A stretch of DNA of 64,000 nt, taken from NCBI GenBank assembly GCA_949294845.1, contig CASFJH010000032.1, positions 1-64,000 on the forward strand, in the 5' to 3' direction. The stretch's first letter is position 1. Every line of letters begins with the position of its first letter. This document shows, piece after piece, positions 24,432 to 33,500 of the stretch. The DNA is from an uncultured Bacillota bacterium. Lineage in GTDB: Bacteria; Bacillota; Clostridia; Christensenellales; Pumilibacteraceae. The notes beneath the pieces are model-generated. The model was given only the letters and a program-made list of their open reading frames with translations, searched no databases and was not told the origin of the DNA. The translations under genes were made by a program, and so were the position numbers.

Positions 24432-26357
24432 TTACTCTCCCAAAGCTCCCGACGCGATCGCGGCGAGCACTCCGCCGGCGAGAATTATATTCTTAAGCCG
24501 CGGCGAAAGCTTAAGCGTCGTTTTGAACCGGTATCCCTTGGTTTCGTTCTTTACCGTAACCGTACTGCCCTTGGCTATCTGCGCTCTGGCGTTCTCGATA
24601 ACCAGCACGTCGCCCTGCTCGATCTTCGAATAATCGGCGGCGTCCGAAAACTCAAGCGGCAGTATACCGTTGTTTATGAGATTGTCGCGGTGAATACGCG
24701 CAAACGACTGCGCTATGACCGCCTTTATGCCGAGGTAGAGGGGAACAAGCGCCGCGTGCTCGCGCGACGAGCCCTGACCGTAATTTGCGCCGGCGACGAT
24801 GAATCCTCCGCCCTTTTCCTTTGCTCGCGCCGCAAACGTGGGATCGGACGGGTTGAGGCAGTAATCGGAAAGATACGGTATGTTTGATCGGTACGGCAGC
24901 AGCTTGGAATTGGAAGGCATTATGTGGTCTGTCGTTATATGGTCCTCGAGCACGATAAGCGTTTCGCCGGATAAAGTGTCCGCAAGCGCATGATGCTCCG
25001 GAAATGGCTTTATGTTGGGTCCGCGCACTACCTGCACGTCGGAGAAATCTTCCGGCCGAAGTATGAGATTGTCGTTTACGGCAAACTTCTGCGGCATACG
25101 GATTTCGGGCAGGGGCTCGCATTCCGTCGGATCGGTCAGATAGCCGTTGATTGCCGAATACGCGGCCGTTTCGGGCGAAACGAGGTACACGCCGGCAGTA
25201 GCCGTTCCGCTTCTCGCGTAAAAATTACGGTTGAACGTGCGCAGAGAAACAGCGTTGTTCTTGGGCGACTGTCCCATTCCTATGCAGGGACCGCACGCAC
25301 ATTCGAGAACGCGCGCGCCGGCATTGACTATGTCGGCAAGCGCGCCGTTCGACGCAAGCATGGACAGCACCTGCCGCGAGCCGGGGCTTATTGTAAGGCT
25401 GACGCCCGGATTTACCGTCTTGCCCTTCAGAATGGCGGCGACTTTCATCATGTCGAGATAGGAAGAATTGGTGCACGAACCGATGCATACCTGATCGACG
25501 GCAATACGCCCTATCTCGCTGACCTTTTTGACCGCGTCGGGCGAATGAGGACAGGCGGCAAGCGGCGTAAGCGCCGAAAGATCTATCTCGACGATTTCGG
25601 CATACTTCGCTCTGCCGTCGGCTTTGAGCGGTCTGTAAACGTCCTCTCTGCCCTGCGCTTTCAGGAACGCCTTCGTCACAGAATCGGAAGGAAAAACCGA
25701 CGTCGTGGCGCCCAGCTCCGCGCCCATATTGGCGATGGTAGCGCGTTCGGGAACGGACAGCGTTTTTACGCCCTCTCCGCCGTACTCTATTATTTTGCCC
25801 ACTCCGCCTTTTACGGTAAGACGCCTCAGCACTTCAAGTATGACGTCCTTGGCGGAAACGTTTTTGCGCAGAGCGCCTGTAAGCTCCACCTTAACCACTT
25901 TAGGCATGGTAAGATGCAGCGGTCCTCCGCCCATAGCCACGGCGACGTCGAGACCGCCGGCGCCTATGGCAAGCATGCCCAGTCCTCCGCAAGTGGGCGT
26001 ATGCGAGTCGGAGCCGAGCAGCGTCATTCCCGGTATGCCGAATCTCTCGAGGTGAACCTGGTGGCATATGCCGTTGCCGGGCTTGGAAACCGAAATTCCG
26101 TGTTTCAACGCAACTGACTGAATATACGCGTGGTCGTCGGCGTTTTCAAAGCCCGTTTGCAGCGTATTGTGGTCTATGTACGCTACCGATTTATACGTCT
26201 TAACTTTATCGATGCCCATCGATTCAAACTGCAGATAAGCCATTGTGCCGGTAGAATCCTGCGTGAGCGTCTGATCTATCTTAATGGCGATCTCTTCTCC
26301 AGCCTTCATCTTTCCCGATACCAGATGGGACGAAATCAGTTTTTCAGCTAAATTCAA
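24432..26357 (-). CDS. acn: Aconitate hydratase (clostridial AcnA, fused swivel domain)
   Basis: A 641-residue aconitase, citrate to isocitrate. The LeuC-like part carries LLGSDSHTPTCGGLGM (about residues 114-129), CIGSCTNSSYLDM (about 289-301) and CACGPCIGMGQSP (about 353-365); the three cysteines bind the [4Fe-4S] cluster. The LeuD-like swivel follows on the same chain (EDHITTDHIMPSN near 470, GSSREHAALVP near 540), as in other short clostridial aconitases. TTG start with GGGGAGG six nt before. With pckA it suggests a partial citric acid cycle serving glutamate synthesis. First gene of an operon with Lrp and an aminotransferase. Confidence 0.95.
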   Translation of the reverse strand: MNLAEKLISSHLVSGKMKAGEEIAIKIDQTLTQDSTGTMAYLQFESMGIDKVKTYKSVAYIDHNTLQTGFENADDHAYIQSVALKHGISVSKPGNGICHQVHLERFGIPGMTLLGSDSHTPTCGGLGMLAIGAGGLDVAVAMGGGPLHLTMPKVVKVELTGALRKNVSAKDVILEVLRRLTVKGGVGKIIEYGGEGVKTLSVPERATIANMGAELGATTSVFPSDSVTKAFLKAQGREDVYRPLKADGRAKYAEIVEIDLSALTPLAACPHSPDAVKKVSEIGRIAVDQVCIGSCTNSSYLDMMKVAAILKGKTVNPGVSLTISPGSRQVLSMLASNGALADIVNAGARVLECACGPCIGMGQSPKNNAVSLRTFNRNFYARSGTATAGVYLVSPETAAYSAINGYLTDPTECEPLPEIRMPQKFAVNDNLILRPEDFSDVQVVRGPNIKPFPEHHALADTLSGETLIVLEDHITTDHIMPSNSKLLPYRSNIPYLSDYCLNPSDPTFAARAKEKGGGFIVAGANYGQGSSREHAALVPLYLGIKAVIAQSFARIHRDNLINNGILPLEFSDAADYSKIEQGDVLVIENARAQIAKGSTVTVKNETKGYRFKTTLKLSPRLKNIILAGGVLAAIASGALGE

Positions 26358-26417
26358 AGTTAACCTCCCCGTCCGATACGCGGTATACTGCCCGTACCGG
26401 CGTTTTTTCGTTTTTTT

Positions 26418-26446
26418 ATTTTACAACTATTTGCCGCAAAAGTCAA
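26418..26446 (-). promoter_or_regulatory. Sigma-A promoter of aconitase operon
   Basis: Minus strand TTGACT (26441-26446), 17-nt spacer, TAAAAT (26418-26423). Its -35 is only 8 bp from the divergent -35 of the small protein gene. Confidence 0.65.
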
Positions 26447-26454
26447 ATATCTGC

Positions 26455-26483
26455 TTGTCGTTTCGGCTAAATTGTGGTATACT
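26455..26483 (+). promoter_or_regulatory. Sigma-A promoter of small conserved gene
   Basis: TTGTCG (26455-26460), 17-nt spacer, TATACT (26478-26483). It is back-to-back with the aconitase promoter, so one bound protein could affect both. Confidence 0.65.
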
Positions 26484-26503
26484 GAGACGTAAAAGAGGTG
26501 CGT

Positions 26504-26767
26504 ATGCTTAAAATCTGGGCCAAAACGCTTGTCGATAAAGATAAAATCCGAAAGGACCTGATGTACAAACGTCCGGAGGCTTATTCTCCGGATAAATTCG
26601 ACCAGTATCTTATGGAGATATGCTACGAGCTCGATATCCCCACCCCCGTCGTTCTCAAATCGCACCGTCACAATTTCGCGCATTTTAACACGACGCGTTT
26701 CCGCCGCGACGACTTTGTAGAAAGCGTCGACTTCGACACGCTCGTACTGGAAAACGCCAGCGACTGA
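26504..26767 (+). CDS. Small conserved clostridial protein, function unknown
   Basis: An 87-residue soluble protein (MLKIWAKTLVDKDKIRKDL, with YSPDKFDQYLMEICYELDI, TPVVLKSH, and FRRDDFVESVDFDTLVLE further on). I recall near-identical small proteins in many Clostridia but no assigned function. The pattern suggests an alpha/beta domain with a conserved His-Asn pair (RHNFAHFN). ATG at 26504 is chosen over an upstream GTG because AAGAGG lies 5 nt before it. It has its own promoter and is followed by a terminator after a gap, so it is monocistronic. Confidence 0.8.
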   Translation: MLKIWAKTLVDKDKIRKDLMYKRPEAYSPDKFDQYLMEICYELDIPTPVVLKSHRHNFAHFNTTRFRRDDFVESVDFDTLVLENASD

Positions 26768-27100
26768 CCGCGCTGCCGTAGCTGGCAACGCCTGCCTCGC
26801 GCCGCACATTGTACCCGATTTTATATTGCCTGCCGCGCGCGTCCGTTATATACTTCACACAACGTATATTTTACCGCTTCCGTAGCTCTGTCGCTTATTT
26901 AACGGCTGCGCCTTGGGGTTATATACAGCAAAGTCCGCTCTAATGCGGACTTTGCTGCGTTTTTACCGTATTTTTAACGGAGCGGATCGCATGAAGTTTC
27001 CGGCTCCCGTCCGAGATATGCGACACAGGCATAAGGCGCGGAACTTAAACCGGCTTTCCCCGGTAATAAGCTTTCGCCTCCGGATTGCCGGGCGGCGCCG
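26768..27100. other. Intergenic region after small conserved gene
   Basis: About 330 bp between the small gene and the FtsX-like gene stop. It contains one strong plus-strand terminator (26926-26966). No coding frame with a ribosome-binding site or RNA family signature is visible; the rest looks like non-coding sequence of coding-like base composition. Confidence 0.6.
26926..26966 (+). terminator. Rho-independent terminator
   Basis: CAGCAAAGTCCGC and GCGGACTTTGCTG form perfect 13-bp arms around a 6-nt loop, followed by CGTTTTT. It sits 160 nt past the small gene stop. Confidence 0.8.
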
Positions 27101-29590
27101 TCACTCGGGGGATTTAAGAGCGGCGACCATATCTATTCTGAACACTTTTCTCAAAAGCAGCAGCGTGGCGGCCATAGAGAACAGGAAAGCCAGACCGAAG
27201 GAACTGAAAACGACGAGCGCGTTAAGGTTAAGCGGCAAGGAAATATTCATGCTTGACGCCACGGTTCCCACCCACCTGAACAGACCGTATCCGAGCGGCA
27301 GTCCGATCAGGCAGCCGATTATTGTCGTAACCACGTTCTCTATAATCAGCATACGCGAAGTTTCAAGCCGTCTGTAGCCGAGCACCATCAGCGTCGCTAT
27401 CTCCCTCGCGCGTTCGTGAACGTTAATCGCCGTAATGTTATAAATTACTGTAAGGGCGAGCACTGCGGCGCCTATTACAATAATAATCATGAAAATATTG
27501 AGAACGACGGCCGCTTCAAGCGCTCTGTCGGCCATTTCGGCCCGAGAGCGGATATATTTGACCGCGCTGATTTCAAAATCGTCCTTCGCCATGCCGCCCG
27601 CGTCCACGACATAGAAATTGTCGGCGTACATTGGCGCTTTAAGACCGGCGTAAACGTTATGACCGCAGTACACCGTCGGCATAAGATATTGAACGGCAAT
27701 GCCGGTGACGACGCTCTCGTACTGTCCGTATACGCCCGAAAGTATTATTTTATCGCCCGTCTCGACGCCGAGATTTTCAGCCATATAGTGCGGAAGAATT
27801 AGGCTGTCGCCGTCAATAGAGAGTACGTCGCCGTTTTTATCGGTAAGCTTTATTGCCGTACAGCCGGCCGGCAGCGAGGTAAGCTGCACCAATTCGTCGG
27901 TGTTGTCCCCGAATGAAACCGTGACCGAATACATCGGCGCGCCGACTACTTCGACCGGTATGCCGTCTATACTCGTATTGTCGAGCGGAAGCTTTTCGTC
28001 CGTCACTATCAGGTAATCGTAATTGAGGCTGCTTGCGTATGCGTCGACGGCGCAGTTTACGCTGTCGTACATACCTACGCCCATTATGAGCATCATAACG
28101 CTGCCTATAACGCCTATACTGGAAAGCAGTATTCTCAGCTTATTGCGGAAAATGTTGCGGAAGATCATCTTGCCGCCGAAGCCCAGTCTGCGCCATAACC
28201 AGCCTATTTTTTCCACGAATACCGAATGTCCCACTTTTTCTTTCTTGGGACGCATTGCCGCGGCCGGATTGAGCTTAAGCGTTTTCCCTATGGATACGCC
28301 TGCCGCCGAAGCCGCGACAATGCACGCAATGATTGCCGAAATCACTATATAACCGCCGTTTAGCGCATAGGAGAACTGCGGCATAACAAACTGCAGCGCA
28401 AATACATAATGATACAGCTTGGGCATGAAGAACATACCGGCAACGCCGCCTAAAGCAGTACCCAGTACGGCGGCAATAAGAGCGTATGCAGTATACATGA
28501 AATAAATCGAGCTCTTTTTGCGGCCTATAGCCTGCATAACCGCTATCTGCGCGCGCTCGTTATCCACCATCTTGCTGAGCGAAATAAACGTTATAACGGC
28601 GGCGACAATGAAAAACAGCGTGGGGATTATTGCAACCAGACTGCTTATCTGTCTGTAAGCCGACCTGAACGTGCTCTCGCTCGTTCCGTCCCCGAGCACA
28701 TAGCTCATCTTGGAAACATATACGGCAAAATCGCCCGTTTCGAGATCTATGTACGGATCCTCGTAATCGGCGAAAATTTCGTCGGGCGTAAGCTCGGTAT
28801 CCGCGACAAGCACCTGATTGTAAATATTCATGCCGCCGCTCATATCGGCGACATAGATGGGCGTTTCCATCCCTTCAACGTAAAAATAAACGGTGTCGGT
28901 CGTAGTCTGTATGTCGGAATACGGCGCTATTATAACGGCAAACTCGTCGCGCGCCGCCGATATATCCGACTGGTTTATCTTGTAAAGATATTCGGACGAA
29001 AGAAAAAATCCGCTTACCGTCGACTCCACATATCTGGCGTCGTCGTCATAGTATTGCGTATACTCGATGGTGTAGTTGTCTATTGTCAGCGACGAAACGT
29101 CCGGATTGCGGCTTTGCAGCGTAACCGACTTGACCTGCGGATTGAATATCTTTACCGTGTCTCCGATCGAAAGTCCGTTGGCTTCGGCAAAAGTGCGGTC
29201 AACGATACATTCGCCCGATTTTGACGGCGCTTTGCCCGAAGTGATATAGGGAACGTTTATTTCCTTCGTTTCGGTAAGCAGCACGGTTTCATACCGCGCG
29301 CCCTTATACTCAAACGACGTGTTTATGACGTAGCGTCCTTCCGCCGCCGAGCCGGAAACCTCCTCGGCCTTTTCTACCGCGCAGTCCCCGGCCGCTCCGA
29401 AAACGCCGGTCGCGTCGGCGAGCGCGGTCGTCTCGTAATAATCTTCGATATTGCTCTTAAGCGTGCCGGACGCCTCGTTCATTCCCGCAAACAGAAATGC
29501 TCCGACCGCTACTACCAGCATTATCGAAAGGAACTGTCCGATCGAGGAACGGATATTGCGCATAAGTTGTCGTAAGGCAAGCTTCACCAC
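27101..29590 (-). CDS. ABC permease with two FtsX domains
   Basis: An 829-residue MacB/FtsX-type permease. A first membrane helix (about residues 14-35) is followed by a roughly 270-residue outside domain (about 40-315), then three helices (about 318-340, 360-385, 412-435), then a second unit: a helix near 480, an outside domain of about 180 residues, and three helices near 690-715, 745-770 and 790-815. Typical FtsX text includes ERAQIAVMQAIGRKKSSIY and ERAREIATLMVLGYRRLET, the coupling helices. These systems move lipoproteins or peptides, or transmit force rather than transport. A GTG start overlaps the ATPase stop. Divergent from the giant exported protein. Confidence 0.92.
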   Translation of the reverse strand: MVKLALRQLMRNIRSSIGQFLSIMLVVAVGAFLFAGMNEASGTLKSNIEDYYETTALADATGVFGAAGDCAVEKAEEVSGSAAEGRYVINTSFEYKGARYETVLLTETKEINVPYITSGKAPSKSGECIVDRTFAEANGLSIGDTVKIFNPQVKSVTLQSRNPDVSSLTIDNYTIEYTQYYDDDARYVESTVSGFFLSSEYLYKINQSDISAARDEFAVIIAPYSDIQTTTDTVYFYVEGMETPIYVADMSGGMNIYNQVLVADTELTPDEIFADYEDPYIDLETGDFAVYVSKMSYVLGDGTSESTFRSAYRQISSLVAIIPTLFFIVAAVITFISLSKMVDNERAQIAVMQAIGRKKSSIYFMYTAYALIAAVLGTALGGVAGMFFMPKLYHYVFALQFVMPQFSYALNGGYIVISAIIACIVAASAAGVSIGKTLKLNPAAAMRPKKEKVGHSVFVEKIGWLWRRLGFGGKMIFRNIFRNKLRILLSSIGVIGSVMMLIMGVGMYDSVNCAVDAYASSLNYDYLIVTDEKLPLDNTSIDGIPVEVVGAPMYSVTVSFGDNTDELVQLTSLPAGCTAIKLTDKNGDVLSIDGDSLILPHYMAENLGVETGDKIILSGVYGQYESVVTGIAVQYLMPTVYCGHNVYAGLKAPMYADNFYVVDAGGMAKDDFEISAVKYIRSRAEMADRALEAAVVLNIFMIIIVIGAAVLALTVIYNITAINVHERAREIATLMVLGYRRLETSRMLIIENVVTTIIGCLIGLPLGYGLFRWVGTVASSMNISLPLNLNALVVFSSFGLAFLFSMAATLLLLRKVFRIDMVAALKSPE

Positions 29591-30285
29591 TCGATCTCCT
29601 CTACCGGCTTTCTTACCGCATTGGTTTCAATCTTCTCTATAGCGCCGCTGCGCACTCTTATTATCTTGTCAGCCATAGGCGCTATGAGCGAATTATGCGT
29701 GATGAGTATGACGGTTTTGCCCGACTTAACGTTTATATCCTCAAGCAGCTTGAGAACTTTTTTACCCGTCTTGTAGTCGAGCGCGCCTGTCGGCTCGTCG
29801 CACAGCAGCAGCAGCGGATTTTTCGCCACGGCGCGCGCTATGGCAACGCGTTGCTGTTCGCCTCCCGAAAGCTGCGAAGGGAAATTGTTCGCCCTGTCTT
29901 TAAGCCCCACCGCTTCAAGCGTTTCCGCCGGATCGAGATGGCCGGGCGACACCGACGCGGCAAATTCCACGTTTTCAAGCGCGGTAAGATTGCTTATAAG
30001 ATTATAAAACTGAAAAACGAACCCTACCTTTTCGCGCCTGTACATAGTCATCTTCTTGTTGGTATAGTTCGTTATATCCTCTCCCTGAACGATGACCGAG
30101 CCGGAGGTGGCTCTGTCCATTCCTCCGAGAATATTCAGAATCGTGGATTTACCCGCACCGCTCGCGCCGAGCACGACTGCGAACTCGCCCTCTTCCACCG
30201 TAAAATTCACTCCGCTAAGCGCGTGAATATCCACCTCTCCCATCTTGTATATTTTAGTTACGTCACGGAATTCTATCAGCGACAT
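29584..30285 (-). CDS. ABC ATPase, MacB/LolD family
   Basis: A 233-residue ATPase partner of the FtsX-like permease. Walker [11 protein letters not shown] (residues about 39-48), Q-loop FVFQFYNLI (about 89-97), signature [14 protein letters not shown] (about 138-151), Walker [13 protein letters not shown] (about 159-170) and switch VILITHNS (about 192-199). The GALD after the Walker B glutamate is typical of this subfamily. ATG with AAGGAGG. First gene of a two-gene operon. Confidence 0.95.
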   Translation of the reverse strand: MSLIEFRDVTKIYKMGEVDIHALSGVNFTVEEGEFAVVLGASGAGKSTILNILGGMDRATSGSVIVQGEDITNYTNKKMTMYRREKVGFVFQFYNLISNLTALENVEFAASVSPGHLDPAETLEAVGLKDRANNFPSQLSGGEQQRVAIARAVAKNPLLLLCDEPTGALDYKTGKKVLKLLEDINVKSGKTVILITHNSLIAPMADKIIRVRSGAIEKIETNAVRKPVEEIEW

Positions 30286-30333
30286 GGCGGCCTCCTTGTA
30301 AGCGAAAAAGTGAATTAATTTTCTCTTTTATCA

Positions 30334-30362
30334 ATTATACCATATTAGGGCGACAAAGTCAA
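30334..30362 (-). promoter_or_regulatory. Sigma-A promoter of ABC/FtsX operon
   Basis: Minus strand TTGACT (30357-30362), 17-nt spacer, TATAAT (30334-30339). Divergent from the giant gene promoter, 126 bp between the -35 boxes, with very AT-rich DNA between them. Confidence 0.8.
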
Positions 30363-30488
30363 TAAGCCGGTGTAACAATAAAAATAAAAGTTATTTCACA
30401 TTTGTATTTTTAAAAGTAAATTAATATCAATATAATGCAAAAAATAAAACGGCTTTGCATAAAATTTTCATTTTCCTGCGGTTAAACA

Positions 30489-30517
30489 TTGCGCGTAATT
30501 TTCAAGTGGTTTATAAT
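30489..30517 (+). promoter_or_regulatory. Sigma-A promoter of giant gene, next to the start codon
   Basis: TTGCGC (30489-30494), 17-nt spacer, TATAAT (30512-30517). The ATG starts at 30524, six nt after the -10 box, so the predicted transcript begins at or near the A of ATG. Confidence 0.6.
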
Positions 30518-30523
30518 GATAAT

Positions 30524-33500
30524 ATGAAGTTTTTTGCAAAACGCTCACGGCTTATACTTGCGCTCATGCCGATAATGGCAATAGCGTTTTATACGCTTAC
30601 CTATAATAACTCTCTTAATGCGGATAACGCATATAAACCGGTAGAAAAGGTAGCCAATATCGTCGCGATGATGGACAAGCCCGATTCGGGAACGCCTTCC
30701 GATTACGGCGTGCTCGAAAATATCGCGATCGCCAATAAAATTTTGTATACCGCCGACTATTTCGAAGGTCATTCTTACGGGGAAGTCAAAGCAAGCATTG
30801 CAACGCAGAAGGTTTACAATATACGCAAAGTGAAAAACGGCGACGTCTTTATGCAGTCGGTTTCCACCTCTCCCTTCGTCAAGATCGCCGATCAGAAATA
30901 CGTTTCGGGAGATACATATCTCTACCGCGACGGCACGAATATCAGAAACGACACGGCTGAATTCGGCGAAGTAAAGGAGATGTCTCAGGACGGGTATCTG
31001 CAGAAATACGGAATTGTGCCGCGCGAGATAGCGAAATACGTTATCAATGAGCAAACGGTGCTCTCTTCCGCAGTCGAATCTTTTCCGGCAAAGGCGGGCG
31101 AAGGCGACTACGTTTTCCGGCTTGAGCTCGATCCGGACGCAGCAACCTCGTACTATGCAAACGAAGTGCGCACTCTTTCGGGCGCCACGGCAAAATATCC
31201 GCAGTTCCAATCGGTTACCGTCACAATAACTATAGACGGCAACTGGCTGGTCAAATCGTTTACCGTAAGCGAAATTTACGTTGTGGACAAGCCGTTCAAG
31301 GTGACCTGCGAGGCGAATCTGACCGAGACGTTTTCAAACATAAACGCCGGCCTCGATATACCAGAGGCCGAGCCTTTTCTCGCTTACGTTCCCACCGGAG
31401 AAACGGAAGATCAGACTGCCGCCGTCTCGCCCGTCCAGTTCCTCGGCACGGCTTTCGGCTCTTACCTGAACGGCGAGCCTCTTTACCTTGACGCGGACAT
31501 CCGTATTCCGGCATATAAATTCTCTCTGGATCTCAAAGCGGATATCGATCTTGCCGCAATGAGATTTGACCTGCTGCTCGACGACGAGATATACATAAGC
31601 TACCGCAGAGACAAGACCGCAACGGGAGTCGACGGCAACGGCGAAACCGTTTATAGCGACAACAGCAGAATTTATTTCAAGGCAGGCGGCATTTACGGCT
31701 GGATGCCGGTTTCGGCTTTCTCGCAGTCCTTTCCCGAACTGCTCGCTATGCTGCCCGATATCAGCCCCGGGCTGTCCGATAAGCTCTCGGGGCTCGATAT
31801 CGGCTCCCTGCTGGACGATCCCGCCTCATTGCTGGCCGGAGCGCAGCTGACGGTGGGCGAAGAATTTTCTACCGTAACGCTGCCCGTAAAAATCGGTTCG
31901 GTAACGCTTGACGTCGAAATCGAAGCCTATAACGAAGGCGGACTGCGTTCTCTAACCGCAGGCGCCGGATTGTTCAATCTGGCCGCCGACATAAACGTCG
32001 TTCCACTGCAGTCAAAGCCCGATATGCCTCAGAATACGGACTCCTACCCCGATCTCACCTTCCTTGCGGACATAATCGTCCCCGTTGCCAGAACGTTTAC
32101 GGGCGACTATTACGATTTCAATATCAGCGGCTTTGCGGAGGCTGCCGGCGAAAAATTCGATATAGACGGCACGGCTTCGTATAACCGCGACGAAAAATCG
32201 GCGAAAGCGGATGTTACCGTCGGCGCATACGGAACTGCTGTCGACGCAAAGCTCGCTTATGTCGGCGGAACTCTCTATCTGTCCTCCGACCAGCTGGCAC
32301 TGAGCGCCTCGGTTGAAGACATAAAGGCCGCGGCGGAAAAATTTGCCGGCGATTTATTGAGCGGCATAACGGAAACGGGACTTCCCGATCTGTCGGCGAT
32401 AGCGGCAAAAATAACGGGTGCCGAAAAAGGCGACGGCTGCGTAACGCTTCTTTTAAACGGAGCGACGATCGTAATCGAACTGGATGAAACGGTAACTGCC
32501 GTTTCGGTGACAACGTCCGATATAAACGGCTTCAGGTTTGACGGACGCATAGAGATAGCGATTGCCGACGCGCCGCGGACGGTACCCGTTCCGCAAAACG
32601 CCGTTGCCTTAAACGACGTTATGAATATTGTCGGGATTCTCACCGGCACCGATTTCAAAGGGGGCGCTTCCCTTTCCGGCAATGCCGCCATAACTTACGG
32701 CGGCTTTTCGGAAGCCGTTTGCGAAAGCCTTACCTTCAGCGCGGCTTTTAACGGTTCGGGCGACTTTTCGGCGGATATTTATGCCGATAATACGGGCATA
32801 AGCGGTTCGGTTACGGCGGCGGACGGCACGTTATACGTTTCGGCAGCAGGCTTCAACCTTAAGTTTGCGCTTGACGGATTGTCAGCTCCCGACCTTTCGG
32901 GCGTGCTTCCTCCCGAAATAGCTTATCTGGCCGACAACGGCTTAAAAGCTCCCCAATCGGTCCAGAACATAATCGCGCTTATAGGCTATATTAAGAGCCT
33001 GTCGGCGTCGGGCAACAACCTGACCGCCGAGATAGACTGCGGAACTCTGTCTCTCGTCGCCGACGTGACTTTCGGCGAGGAAATCCGCGCCGCCATAACT
33101 TTAAACGCCGGCGAGCTTTCGCTTGACGTTAACGTCGGCGCCGCGTTCGGCGCGCAATCGGTCGAAACTCCGACCGGCGTTTTCGTCCCCGTTGAAGGAG
33201 TATACGACACGCTGGCTTCGGTTTTTAAGGACAAGCTTCTGACTTTCGACGTCGAGGCCGCAGTTGAGGCAGGCACCTTCTCCGATACCGTTACCGCAGA
33301 CGGCAAGCTTCAGGGCGGACAGAACGGGCTTACCGCCTGCGCTTCGGTCGGACTGAGCGGCGCGGGACTGAACGCGCGCCTTACATATGCGGACGATATT
33401 CTCAGCGCCGCAGCCGGCAATATTGCCGTCAGCGCCTCCCGTACCGAGCTTGCCGATCTGATTTCGGAGTTTGCCGGTACATACGACGTATCTTCCGCCG

